Shown here: positions 23,366 through 34,281 of the stretch, one piece after another | Layout of the letters: every line of letters starts with the position of its first letter | Numbering within the stretch: the first letter of the stretch is position 1 | Source of the DNA: Apoderus coryli | Taxonomy: Eukaryota > Arthropoda > Insecta > Coleoptera > Attelabidae | DNA: 64,000 nt | NCBI GenBank assembly: GCA_911728435.2 | Contig: OU452198.1 | Location: 41,817,902 to 41,881,901 of the forward strand | Reading direction: 5' to 3' | The notes under the pieces: model-generated | Told to the model about the DNA's origin: nothing | Seen by the model: the letters and a program-made list of their open reading frames with translations, nothing else | Database searches by the model: none | Program-made: the position numbers and the translations under genes

Positions 23366-24357
23366 AAGTGACGGTCAAAAAATGAAGTAGAAAAAATAAT
23401 TTTAGATTTTATACTTCGCACCAGACCAGTGTGATTTCGTTAGGATTCCCTATAAAACTTTGCATTTGAAAATTTGAATCGAAGACATTTTTGTGCCTCT
23501 ATTGTTTTCTTTGCTATCGCGTGCGAAAAACAGAGACAGCAATGCATCGCTACGCTGTACGCTAGTAACAGTAGATTAAACACACGTCATATATGGGGTG
23601 CCGCCCTACCTATCAGTCTATACGAATAAAATTTGTTCATGTGGTGTTGTTGGTTTTGTTTTCGCGATCGCGCTATTTGAGTATTATAAAGTGAATGTTT
23701 GGATTTTGAACAATTACAATAGTAAAGATGAATTCAGTGCAATATATGAATGTAAATAATGTTAAATTAACATTTGAGGATCGAATTACTATAAAAAAAG
23801 TTTTGATGGACACCTAACTGTTGCAAATTTATTTGAAACTGAAAAATTTGGTGAATGTCGAACCGTCTTTCCAAATGAAGATATTAAAACTGTGTGTAAC
23901 TTATTTCCTAACGTAAATTACTTAAAATTAAAAAATGAACTCTGGATAATATACGCACGGGACGATTTTCTGAAACACGGTGCCTCTGTTACAAATGTTT
24001 GTCCAAAACTATTTAACACCAACATTTAGTAGACAGCAAAATATGTTTCTCTATACCCTCAAAGGGATCAAAACATTTTTAAGAAACACTATGGGCCAGG
24101 AAAGGTTGTGCGCGTTAGCACTGCTATCTATTGAAAAAAAACTTGTGAAGTCCTGTTCAGAAATCTAGGAAGATGGACTTCACTTACAAACAGTTTTAAT
24201 GGTCATGGTGAGTTTAGCAAAATGTGATTATCTAGCTACTCTAACTACTTGAAAAAAACTATCAATTTAATTCTTTATTTTGAAAAATTGTGGCTTTTAT
24301 TGCCTTATTTCCACCTTGTTGTGCCCCACCTCTTTCAAACCTCACGAGCCGCCACTG
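23366..24357 (+). mobile_element. hAT transposon, copy 2, with perfect 8-bp TSD
   Basis: The 8-bp word tggaagac stands directly outside both ends (23358-23365 and 24358-24365). The right end gccgccactg matches the hAT-type terminus of copy 1. The left end is aagtgacgg, two substitutions from cagtggcgg-like ends. The 992-bp body is the reverse of copy 1 without its insertion and carries the same leader (ATG at about 23728) and C-terminal transposase scrap. It is a deletion derivative that must have moved with transposase from elsewhere. Confidence 0.9.
23795..24168 (+). pseudogene. hAT transposase remnant in copy 2
   Basis: Reads VCNLFPNVNYLKLKNEL, then YARDDFLKHG, a frameshift, then PLLQMFVQNYLTPTFS and LKGIKTFLRNTMGQERL with ALALLSIEKKL after it, close to the hAT C-terminal consensus. 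Compared with copy 1, a segment before LKGIKTFL is missing, while the C-terminal helix is better kept here. The stop after CSEI is near 24166. No DDE residues remain. Confidence 0.8.
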
Positions 24358-24536
24358 TGGAAGACATGATTTTTTCATGTGTATAGGTGAATACCATCGA
24401 TTCTGGAAGCGTTCGAAGAAATACTCCGCACTATCCTCCAAACATTTCCGTATTTGTATCCGTCAGATGTGATTGCGATTAAGCAAGTTTGAGATGTATA
24501 GAAACTCATATTTTCAGCACATTTGGTGTCACTATT

Positions 24537-24835
24537 TTATATGGGAAGGATCAGATAAATGCGTATTGAAGGATTTACTTTGTTTGGTTGTATGGTTAAT
24601 GTTTTAAGGGCTTTATAGAATCCTGACGCATTATTTTGTTGATTTAGATATTTTTGATATGTGGTTTTATCTCTTCTAACAGACGATTTTTCATAATTTC
24701 TGAGCTGACGATAGTTATCCCAGCTAATTGGCCTTATCTGCAACTTATACCGAGTAAGTGCTTTATTTCGTTCCCGCAGGATGAGCTTAAGGTTAGCAGA
24801 CAGCAAAGGTGCCCGTGGTGTGTTGATGCGTACCT
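24537..24835 (-). pseudogene. Non-LTR retrotransposon linker between endonuclease and RT
   Basis: The minus-strand frame reads APLLSANLKLILRERNKALT and then YRQLRNYEKSSVRRDKTTY and NNASGFYKALKTL. That is the basic, helical linker that follows the endonuclease domain in Jockey/CR1-like ORF2 proteins (the P-W-hTxxLK-LI-xRNKA region). Both the endonuclease and RT are missing, so this is an internal scrap of about 100 codons. Its ends are not defined. Confidence 0.7.
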
Positions 24836-25394
24836 ATATTACGAAGAGAAGCATGCCTTTCAAATAGATTAAAGCAATAAAAAACAAACTTTCTGAAGAA
24901 GTTGACAAATTCGAACTGACGGACGTTCGCATGATTATGACATTGTGAAATGTTTGTATAAAAAGACCTTAGCGTAATTTACTAACGTCATATTTCTTAT
25001 TTACACCTACATAATCTATAGCAAAGCCTTGTTGATATTTTGGGGCTTTGATTTAGGGATCGTGTTGCGATGTACCATAAAATATAAACCGCAACACCGG
25101 CTGTTCAGCACCATAACTAAAACTCAGATTAGTTTTAATCACCTCATAAATACTGGCGGTCATTAAAAATACATGTGTTTGACCATTAATCTACAGATTA
25201 AACATACGCAACTAAACCTATTCTGTCGTCTGTTTTCTCTGATTCTGAATTTCAGGATCATAATTATTATTATATGAAATAAGAGGTAAAGCAAATACAT
25301 GAGGGTGGTTGTTTCAACTTAATTGGTCAAAAATATACAGGGGTGTTTCCCTTGAACATGTTGAATAATTTGTTATTAAATTTTGAAACCAATA
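24836..25394. other. No gene; one extra terminal word
   Basis: No coding frame. At about 25335 tatacaggggtgtttccc is a variant terminal word just outside the mariner that follows, suggesting an older related insertion. Confidence 0.4.
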
Positions 25395-27538
25395 TACAGG
25401 GTGTTTCAGAAAGACATAGCCAAACTTTTTGAGCGAATTGGCGACATCTAATCATGAAAAAAACCTAAAGTGTAATTTTTCGAAAAGTCGTTATTTACAA
25501 AGATACAGGGTGTTAAAGATGACTGCCTGATGACGATTTTTTTTAAATATTTTCGAAACGAGTAAAGATGAATTAACCAAATGTAGCATATTTATTCACC
25601 TAGTTAAATGTCGTAAACTGACATAAAATTGAATAAAAGAGAATGACCATAGGCGGGTAAACGGGGGGGACCCTTGCCTTAATTATAACCTAACTTTTTT
25701 TCCTTGTGATTTTTATTCATTTTGTGTCAAAAATGGGATTAAATAAAGTTTTCTACATAAAACAGGCATACTTTTTTTTTCTCGAAAAACTTAAAGGTTT
25801 TCGAGAAATTCGAGTTTGAAAATTTTAGGACAAAACTGGTCCTTAGTACAAATCATTAATAAGGCACGTTTTTTTAGTAAGTACCGTTTTGCGATTCCGC
25901 CGCCGCAGCGCTACGGTCGGCGTTCCGCGCATGCGCGCTGGTTACCTACATCTCTTGTCTACGCACTGACACCGTTACAGTCTGATTCCTCATTGTATAC
26001 GTTGTTTACTGAGTGTTTAAGATGCCTCCGACAATCGTGAGTCCCGCCGATTGTGAAGTACGGGCTGTTATACGATTTCTTCGTGCTAAAGGCGTAAAAC
26101 CGATCGATATTCATCGTGAGATCTGTGAAGTTTACGGACAAAACATTATGAGTGATGGAATGGTAAGGAAATGGGTGAGAGCATTTAAAGATGGCCGCAA
26201 AAATGTGCATGATGAAGAACGGAGTGGGCGTCCTTCGGTCGTTAATGAAGATTTGGTGCAGAAAGTGGAGGAAAAGGTGAGAGAAAACAGACATTTTACA
26301 ATTTCATCAATGTGCGACTGCGTTCCTCAATATTCTCGTAGTGTTTTGTATCGCATTGTGACCGAGAACTTGAATTACCGGAAATTGTGTTCATGTTGGG
26401 TTCCAAAAATGTTGACGGATTTGCACAAAACCCAACGTTTAGGCAGTTCATTCACTTTCCTTGAGCGGTACCACAATGAGGTGAAGATTTTTTAGACCAA
26501 ATTGTTACTGATGACGAAACATGGGTGGCCTAAATCACACTAGAATCGAAACAACAATCCATGGAATGGCGACATTCATCATCACCCAAAAGACTGAAGT
26601 TTAAGCAAACAAATTCTGCCCGGAAAATCATGTGCACAGTTTTTTGGGACAGAAAAGGAGTACTGCTAGTGGAGTTTCTGCTTCGTAATGAGACAATCAA
26701 TGCAGCGTCTTATTGTGAGACATTGAACAATCTGCGTCGTGCAATCCAGAACAAAAGACGTGGCAAGTTGAGTAAGGGTATCGTTTTGCTGCATGACAAT
26801 GCCCGTCCACATGTGGCTAATCAAACCAAAGATCTCATCAAATCTTTTAAATGGGAAACTCTAGATCATCCTCCATACAGCCCTGATCTGGTGCCCAGCG
26901 ACTACTATTTGTTCCTGCACTTGAAGAAACACCTGGGTGGTCAGTCTTCAAGACGATAACGAAGTCAAAAAATTTGTGATACAGTGGTTAACAAGTCAGG
27001 CGGCAGAATTTTATGAGGAGGGTATTCAAAAACTGGTGCCACATTATGACAAGTGCCTCAATATTCACGGAAATTATGTAGAAAGGTAGATTAAGGTACA
27101 GGCTTTCATGTAAAAATAAAATTATTGCGATATCTTTGCACATCTTTTTTTAATTCCAAAACGGTACTTACTTAAAAAACATGCATCGTAAAATAAAACT
27201 TATCACATTTTTGACACAAAATGGATAAAAATCACAGGGAAAAAAAGTTAGGTTATAATTAAGGCAAGGGTCCTCCCCGTTTACCCGCCTATGGTCATCC
27301 TTTTTTATTCAATTTCATGTCAGTTTACGACATTTAACTAGGTGAATAAATTTGGTTAATTCTTCTTTACTCGTTTCGAAAATATTTAAAAAAAATCGTC
27401 ATCAGGCAGTCATCTTTAACACCCTGTATCTTTATAAATAAGGACTTTTCGAAAAATTACAATTTAGGTTTTTTTCATGATTAAATGTCCCCAATTCGCT
27501 CACAAATTTTGGCCATGTCTTTTTGAAACACCCTGTTT
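25395..27538 (+). mobile_element. Near-complete DD34D mariner with TIRs of about 370 bp
   Basis: Left end tatacagggtgtttcagaa (about 25393) and right end gaaacaccctgtttata (to about 27540) are inverted and flanked by TA. The inverted similarity continues inward for about 370 bp on each side, including tacagggtgttaaagatgac (25505) against its complement near 27405-27425. It also includes aggttataat and gtaagtaccgttttg-like words near 25875 and 27160. The element has a single plus-strand transposase. At about 2.14 kb it is the most complete element in the window. The internal second tacagggtgtt inside each TIR is an odd feature. Confidence 0.9.
26022..27089 (+). pseudogene. Mariner transposase (SETMAR-like), frameshifted
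   Basis: ATG at 26022 opens MPPTIVSPADCEVRAVIRFL. The paired HTH region follows (GVKPIDIHREICEVYG, MSDGMVRKWVRAFKDG, ERSGRPSVV), then LNYRKLCSCWVPKML. A frameshift near 26485 precedes IVTDDETWVA, the first catalytic Asp, with a stop right after it. Then come SARKIMCTVFWDRKGVLLVE and VLLHDNARPHVANQ (second Asp). YSPDLVPSDYYLF holds the third Asp with 34 residues between the last two (DD34D). A second frameshift near 26945 leads to LTSQAAEFYEEGIQKLVPHY and the stop at 27087-27089. All three catalytic residues survive. Roughly 350 codons, the normal family length. Confidence 0.92.
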
Positions 27539-27540
27539 AT

Positions 27541-28557
27541 ACAATTTTCTATTAATTTAAAGTAATTTAAAGTTAAAATATTTATGTATTAACACAAAAT
27601 AAATAAACTAAACTAAAAAAAAATAAAAATTAGGATATAAAATTTAGTTTTTAACAAAAAGCTTGTTCAATTTCATTTACTTAAGTTCACCTGGTCACTA
27701 TATTTATCTAAATTCCCAAATGTATGCCACTGATGATGGAATAAGTTCCGAAATATGTCTCTCACTACCACCTCACCTATGAGATAAACATACTTATATA
27801 AAAGAAATTTTACTTTATGGCGCAGTCGTCGTTTGATTTCGAATTCTAAATAATTGTGAAATTTGTGTTAAGGTTTATCATGTACTAGTTAGGTGCCGAA
27901 GTATTATCCACCTATTAGACCGAATAAACTCTCCACCTAATACAAAGTGACATCTGCCGTTTTCCCACAATATATCCTCCTATGTGCATGTTTGTTGTGG
28001 TTGTACGTAATCTAAACCACATCAACTTTATGTATGGATGGTTATATAGACAACGAACTGTGTTCCATGCATTGTTAGTTTTCTTTTCTATATAGGTATA
28101 TTTTTTTTGTTAAGGGTAGTTTTGGGGTGGAATTAAATCGGACGTTTCTCACCTTCGCAACAAGATTAAAATGAGCAGTATCCTTATTTTCAACAGCAAT
28201 TTTTATTGTGTTAGGTAGTGAATTGCCTACTTTTACGGGTAAATGAACAGAAATGTAAACATAATACTCTACTGTACCATTTGATACCATAAGATGCAGG
28301 CGGATTATTTTTTTTGCAAAATGAAATAACATTTAATATTATATTATGTAGAAGTCGAGAAAATCAGAAAACTTCGTGAGAAAATATTTTTATACTGTCG
28401 TTAAGGGTTGCTCGACCTCAAATTCGTTGTCAAAATGACAGTTTAAATACGATAGTACAATTTTACCCACTCAATAAGAAATTCTGGGCGTTGCAGTTAC
28501 TATTGCAGAAAACCAAATTCGTTTTATTTTTAAGTATAGATTAGATTGACACGTGTA
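27541..28557. other. Unassigned; decayed hammerhead-like motif at 27725-27760
   Basis: At 27730-27759 ctgatga, then ggaa-taag-ttcc, then gaaatatgtc keeps the order core, stem II, GAAA and a short stem III. The flanks do not pair as stem I, so it is probably inactive. The open frame on the minus strand at 28075-28332 is unrecognised. aagggttgctc at 28403 could be an alternative terminal word for the mariner that follows. Confidence 0.4.
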
Positions 28558-28574
28558 CGAGGGTTGCCTTCTCA

Positions 28575-29085
28575 GTTTGTTTTCTACGTACGGGAATAGC
28601 AAGAAGTCATTCGGCGCCAAGTCAGGACTATACGGCGGATGACTCATCAAATCGATGTTTTGGGTCCTCAAAAATGCAGTTGTTTGAGCCGATGTGTGAG
28701 AGCTCGCATTGTCGTGGTGAATAGTGATCCGTCTTCGGCGGTTGGTTTTCCTGATTTCTTGGAAGACAACTGGCAAACAAATGGTTGTGTACCACTCAGA
28801 ATGGAATGTTCTGCGCGACAAGTCTAGTTTTTCCGAAAAAACAGGCGACCATTTGCTTGGATGTGCTTCGTGCGCGAACAACTTTTGTGGGATTTGGCTT
28901 ATCTTGAAATAGCCATACAGTCGACTGGTGTTTACTTTCAGGCTCATACGCGTAAATCCACGATTCACCACCTGCGTCACGATGTCATAGACGTGTTTCG
29001 AAGCACTGCGATCGTATTTTTTGAGCATTTCTTTCGACCAATCGACACGAGCCTTTTTTTAAGCGATTGACAAATTGTCTAAACT
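28575..29085 (-). pseudogene. Mariner transposase, catalytic half
   Basis: Minus strand from 29085: NLSIA, stop, KKARVDWSKEMLKKYDRSAS (stop where Gln is expected). A 3-nt insertion lies in the GDESW motif region near 28975, then SWIYAYEPES and VWLFQDKPNPTKVV in a shifted frame, then TFHSEWYTTICLPVVFQEI and IHHDNASSHTSAQTTAFL (second Asp). HPPYSPDLAPNDFLLFPYV carries the third Asp. Coding then meets the terminal repeat. The open frame that continues to 28471 is flanking DNA. All three acidic positions are visible, but the protein is broken in at least two places. Confidence 0.88.
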
Positions 29086-29089
29086 AAGA

Positions 29090-30200
29090 AAAATCAGATG
29101 CCAAAAGGCGCAAGCTCAGCAAAGCTGATTTTCAGCAAGGGCCCTATAATACATTATAAATATGCTAACAAATATCTAAAACGAAAACACTAAACATAAT
29201 AATACAATAATAATGTAATGATAATAATATAAAGGTTACAATTTCCAACATAAGTAAACACACCTCAAACATCAGACTCAATGAGTGTCATCTGCTCTTG
29301 AAATAATTTATCATACAAACAATTTTTAAACTTAGACAGTGATAATGTTTTCATCTCCGAAGACATCTCATTATAGAATTTAGCTATATTGTAACTGAAA
29401 GACCTCTGATACATGGCAGTTCTGTGTTGAGGAATGGTAGTAATATCCTTGCGTCTGACATTTACATTATGTATGTCAGTCCGGAAAGTTACTCTTCTAT
29501 ACTTCTATACGCATGTCAGATTCAACAGGGAGTCCAAAAAACAAAGCTGTTGATTTTGAAGGATTAACAACAAGGTCATGGCGCTTTGAAAGATCCGCCA
29601 GGGCCCCCCGATCACGGTTTATCCGCGCTTCTGCAATGGTCAGCTCTCTCTCTCTCTCTCGAAGACATGAACAATCTGAGAGTCGTCAGCATACATTTTC
29701 ATGTGGCAGTGCTGTAAGAATTCAGGAATATTAGACGTGTAGATAGTATAGAGAATTGGTAATAAAATAGACCCCTGAGCAACTCCCCTGGTTAAACTCG
29801 CAGTGTCTGACATGCTGCCATTAAAAAAGACACACTGGGTCCGTCCACTAATATAATTACGGATCAGACGCGTTGCCGAGTCATCGAAACCAACAAAATG
29901 CAGCACAGACAATAAGATGTCATGATTTATCATGTCGAATGCCTTAGAGTAATCGAGTAGAACCAGTACGGCGCACATTTTGTTGTCAAGAGCGGACAGA
30001 ACATCATCGGTTATATCAAGTAGAGCTGTACCGCAACTATATCCCGACCTAAAACCAGATTGAAAAAATGGCAGAATATTGTATTTATTCACATGGGCTT
30101 TCATTTGAGTTTCCATTGCCCTTTCCAAAACCTTAGACAGAGCAGGAAGAACAGTAATTGGTCTGAGATCCTTCCAACATTCTGGAATGGTACATTTTGT
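29090..30200 (-). pseudogene. Non-LTR retrotransposon nested in the mariner
   Basis: After MELNREH (mariner start) the frame enters TKCTIPECWKDLRPITVLPA, a non-LTR RT beginning, giving a chimeric ORF at 29640-30221. RT motifs: VLLDYSKAFDMIN (A), TRGVAQGSILLPILYTIY (B), MKMYADDSQIVHVF (C). A CT microsatellite at 29641-29660 ends that frame. Then come LADLSKRHDLVVNPSKSTAL and, after an internal deletion near 29515, TIPQHRTAMYQRSFSYNIA and the stop near 29266. The 3' UTR runs to about 29090. The 5' truncation and replacement of roughly 140 mariner codons suggest insertion with target deletion. Confidence 0.88.
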
Positions 30201-30395
30201 ATGTTCACGATTTAATTCCATTTTTGGGCCGAGATGAATCTTTTAAGTTACTGTAAACAACACAAATAGCGCTCGTATGTCAAAACGTTCTGAGTACGTA
30301 TAACCTCAAAAATGTCCAACTTTACGATAGAGCTGTCAGTTGCCAGATTGCAACACCAGGGTTGCCAAATCCCGAAATATAAAAGGCAACCCTTG

Positions 30396-31397
30396 TAAGC
30401 AACCAAATTTTCTAAACAAGCCTATGTCTCTTTTTCCATAAACGTCTAACCTGCCATCGACTGAGTACGTCTTTATTTTACTATTTTCAAAAAAAAAAAA
30501 CATCTTTAGGGTTTTCTGTTGGTTATGTACATGAATACTTTATTAGTGAATGGCAAAACAGAATATTTTCAGCAAGCCATAAGTTTGATGTGGGGTCTCT
30601 GGGGTGCCGTCAACCGTATGTAGTTCGAAGCCTCTATGCCATATCGTTCATTTTAACATGTCAGCAGAGAACATGAGGATGAACATTCGGTCAACTAGCC
30701 TTCGGGGACAACTTGCCCATATACCTACAACACTACTTCATATTATATATGTTGGAGAATCCCTTTCCATATATCTATAGATTTGATAAATTATCACTAT
30801 ATAATATATTTTGTTCACAAAATAACACCTGGTAAGTGGTTTATTGCATAGGCTGCAAAATATGATCAATCTGTAATTTTAAATATTATTAATATTCAAT
30901 TATTATTTTATATTGTATATAATTTTTTTTTGGTATCAGTAGTAACAATATGACAAGTTGCAAAACATTAGCTAAATTTTAAAAATATATAATTATTTTT
31001 ATCCTTCAAAACACAATTTTCAATTTGAAATAAATAGTGGATTAAAGAAAAATTCTTTGTTAATCATGTTGACGCTTCGGTAAATTTATTAACATCCTCC
31101 GGGTAAACTGTAAATATAAAAAATGGACTTAATTTCTTTGAATTTAACTTATCTTCTTTAAAATGTCAATGGTAATACAAGAAAAAAATGACAACAACGC
31201 AAAACGATAACATACAAATGAAGATATCTTCCCTTTTCTTTAAAGTTCTTTTCTTTTTCTGTTTTTTCTTGTATTTACTTTATACGGGGCAGAATATTTA
31301 TGTTTGGATGGGTTGTTAATATGTCATATAAATTGCTAATGTTATACATCTCAAACTTAGAATTTTCTATTAAAACGTCTTTAACCATGTTTAGACT

Positions 31398-31399
<2 letters not shown>
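30396..31399. other. No recognised feature
   Basis: AT-rich sequence with an A-run near 30490. I see no supported frames or paired repeats. Confidence 0.3.
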
Positions 31400-31436
<37 letters not shown>

Positions 31437-32400
31437 GTTTTATTGTGCAAAAAAACCAAATGACAAATCAAGAATACAAAGTTTGCTTACAAATAACAAA
31501 TCAGTCACTTAGGCTAGTTTATACACAAAAGGAATAAGATTTGGCTATAGCCACTCTTCCACTTATTCCAAACTTAACACGGTACAAAAGAAACACGCAC
31601 TTATGAATATAATTTAAGGAAATAGTCTGCGCCTCAACTCTCTCTTCAAACTAAACAACGATAAGTTAAGAATATCTATTAAGTTATTTAACAGTTTAGG
31701 ACTATTATATGAAAAACATCCTTCAAATTTAGCAGTGGAATGTTGAGGAATTGTAAAGGAGTTGTAGCGCAAATCAAGTCCGTGGACATTATACCTCCTC
31801 AAGAGCAAGTCAGCAAGGTACTGAGGTATATGGAACGTAAGAATTTTATACAACAAGACAGAATACAAGTAATCAAACCGAATGGCGAGCCTAGGTTCTT
31901 TTAGTTTAGTAAGAAATGGAGTAATATGAGCTGCGAAGGGAACTTTGCACACGAAACGAATACCTGCATTCTGTATTCGCTGCACTTTATCTTTATTATA
32001 ATTTGCCAGATAATAGTAATACACTTGCGAACAATAGTCCAGGTGTGGGTAAATCAATGATTTTACAAGCATCAACTTTGTACCTTCATCCAACAAATAC
32101 TTCAAATGATACATAGATTTCAGCCTAAAAAAGGAATTCCTGTATAGTTGAGAACAATGATCATCAAAACTCATTTTACTATCAATTAGTATACCTAAAT
32201 CTTTAGCGTTATTCACCCACTGCACCAATGTTCCCTCAACAAAAATACTACTAGAAGCCCGAATCAACTCAGTATGGCGTTCATTCCCGATACACAGAGC
32301 GACAGTTTTATTAGGATTTAATCTCAAGCCATGACAGTTAGACCAATCCTGTAATGATGCTGTATAAGTGTTTAACATCAAAAGACATGAGTTTGGCATT
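31400..32400 (-). pseudogene. Non-LTR retrotransposon 3' half with (TTA)n tail
   Basis: A 261-codon frame (31614-32399) is open without stops: LQDWSNCHGLRLNPNKT (just after the RT palm), NNAKDLGILIDSKMSFDDH, LVKSLIYPHLDYCSQVYYYY, VQRIQNAGIRFVCKVPF and the C-terminal TIPQHSTAKFEGCFSYNSPK. A short 3' UTR with aataaaaca follows, and the copy ends in (TTA)n on the minus strand, seen as aataat repeats at 31400-31433. It is 5' truncated near 32400, before the RT catalytic motif. The intact frame suggests a younger insertion than its neighbours. Confidence 0.88.
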
Positions 32401-32809
32401 CAAATTGGAGGCCCATATACAAAGTTTGTTAATGTGGCTTATTTGGTTTGGTTGTTTATCTTTAAGAAATTTAATATTCTACATTAATTGTAACAATATC
32501 AGTTTTCTAATAATGCTTAGACAAAGTAATGGAAAGGTCTTTCATTATTATAATGAATGATGCAAATAAAATAATAAAATAAAAAGACGCACAATTGGAC
32601 CCAGTATTGCAAAACTAGCCACATTGTCAGAAAATTTGAGCTAAAGCTATTTTTCGATCGCTTTTATTCCATTAGCCATTGTGCAGTAAACGACCAACTG
32701 CTATCTAACCGTTTTAAATGGCAATAGGAGATTAAAGAAAATACATAAGTATTATATTATTGCAAATTATTTTTTTGCAGAAACAATCCAAACCACTAGG
32801 TCTACAGAT

Positions 32810-34048
32810 AAAATTTTATACTATCGTATTGCAGATTGCATCCAAACCACAGGGTCGATAGTTGCCATTCGTATATTCGTAATTTACTGAACAACATAAA
32901 CAACAACTTGACGAGCCGGAATCTGAGATTGAGGAGGGAAGATTTCCAAAAACCTAAGGAAATTAATGAATACGAGTGCCTTACTTTTGATTTGGAAAAA
33001 ACGCTATGACTGCCGAGAATTACAACTAATATTGTATTCTTTTTTTTTGCTAAGTTTTTTTGACCTTCTGTTATATATTTAAGTAAGTTTTCTTTATTTG
33101 GGTTGTAGGTCGTAAACAATAAAACTCAGTTTTAAATATCACTAACGTTTCGATCTATATTAGATCATCCTCAGAGTGCTGCAAAACACAAACGCATACA
33201 TTCAAAATATTATCAAAAAACAATTAATTGAAAATTATATAAAAAAAACACATTAAAAACAGGAACATAAATTCAAAACATTAAAATAAAAATACAACAA
33301 TCGAATTATAATATTTGAAGACAGGTAACACTTACAATTTTTTTGAGTTTCTTTTGTCTTATTAAAAAGTCAGCCATAGAAACAATTATTAACAATTAGT
33401 GTTACTCTAAATATCTTTTGATGCAATTAGTAATTCCTATATTATATGAAATAATATATGTACTTATCTAATAATATAATTTAAATATGGTTTATTAGTC
33501 GTTATAGGAACCAACAAGAGTGTTAAAATTTTTGTGTGTATTTGTATTCTACGTATAACTTTGGAGTCCAAAATGGACCGGATGATCGTGATTATTGCTA
33601 CCTTTGGGCTGAAGGTATTGCGCAATGATTTGGATTTTGGAGTAGAAAGAAAAATCCACTGCTAGTAACCGAGATGAGTTCGAAAGACTTTTTTGGTATA
33701 CGAAATATAGAAAAAAACATCATTAATAGCAACATTTCAGTTGATGGCGATTAAGTTAACTGGCTCAATGTAAGATCTATCAAAATAGAGAGAAATCTAC
33801 CTTATTTGTTATATTTCCAACAAAACACTTTTGAGGGTCCCGTTCAAGAGGAGAATATAAAAAAAACAAGAGGACGGCAACCTAAAAATCCCTTGTGGCC
33901 TCAGGGAAAAACAATAGCAGAGCCAAAACTTGCTAATTTGCGTGAAATGTATACCATTTGATTGCTTAAACTTTTACGAGAAACTTAAAGAAAATGCCAA
34001 TATTGAAGAAGACATTGATGGCTTCAATATCGAAAATGTAGACTAGAA
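32810..34048 (+). pseudogene. Unnamed protein recurring in insect repeats, split by an insertion
   Basis: Plus-strand pieces: EPESEIEEGRFPK, NEYECLTFDLEKTL, stop, LPRITTNIVFF at about 32920-33045. Beyond a break come ISVDGDKVNW-like sequence, LNVRSIKIERNLPYLLYFQQ and RGRQPKNPLWPQGKTIAEPK, then FDCLNFYEKLKENANIEED and the stop at about 34047 (33735-34048). The TFDLEKTLPLPR-type segment and the tail match my memory of an uncharacterised protein found in many insect genomes, probably carried by a mobile element. I cannot name its function. The gap at about 33056-33540 holds a hammerhead-bearing repeat. Confidence 0.5.
33136..33180 (-). ncRNA. Hammerhead ribozyme motif, PLE type
   Basis: On the minus strand: cact, CTGAGGA, a 6-bp stem II (gatcta/tagatc with a 3-nt loop), GAAA, the palindromic stem III acgt, a U at the cleavage position, and agtg pairing with the leading cact as stem I. 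CTGANGA plus GAAA is the hammerhead consensus. A stem III this short is typical of copies in Penelope-like elements, which are thought to act as dimers. Activity is untested. Confidence 0.75.
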
Positions 34049-34281
34049 TTTTTACTTGTTTTTGTTTTTTAATAAATTATTTAAGTAACGCTTTTGTCTG
34101 CTTTGCAGATAATTTTTAACTAAATATCGTAACCAATCAAATTACTCAATTTTAAGTCATGTGTCAAATTTCATCCAATCACCTCTGGATTACAGTGGTA
34201 ATACCCTACATGTGGTGTTTTCAGTTAGGTGTTTTTTTTATTAAAAATTAACTAAACGTGAAACTGACAACTGGTTTAAAA

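Larger units (their letters stand above)
28558..30395 (-). mobile_element. Mariner interrupted by a non-LTR retrotransposon
   Basis: The right end (minus-strand 5' end) is complementary to tacaagggttgcc at about 30384-30397. The left end reads tacgagggttgcctt at 28556-28570. Both are next to TA. The leader between 30220 and 30395 aligns with 8541-8680 of the other mariner. On the minus strand the transposase start is at 30221, is cut after seven codons, and resumes at about 29085. The piece between is a retrotransposon. At the 3' end coding runs straight into the 15-bp terminal repeat, so the last ~60 codons and 3' UTR were lost. A rival left end (taagggttgctc, 28402) cannot be excluded. Confidence 0.75.

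Noticed and set aside
25900..25960. GC-rich patch upstream of the mariner ORF as a host promoter
   Set aside because: It lies inside the mariner between TIR and ATG, so it belongs to the element leader.
28639..29070. Plus-strand frames across the mariner
   Set aside because: Antisense of the minus-strand mariner transposase.
29513..29734. Plus-strand frame
   Set aside because: Antisense of the nested retrotransposon RT and CT microsatellite.
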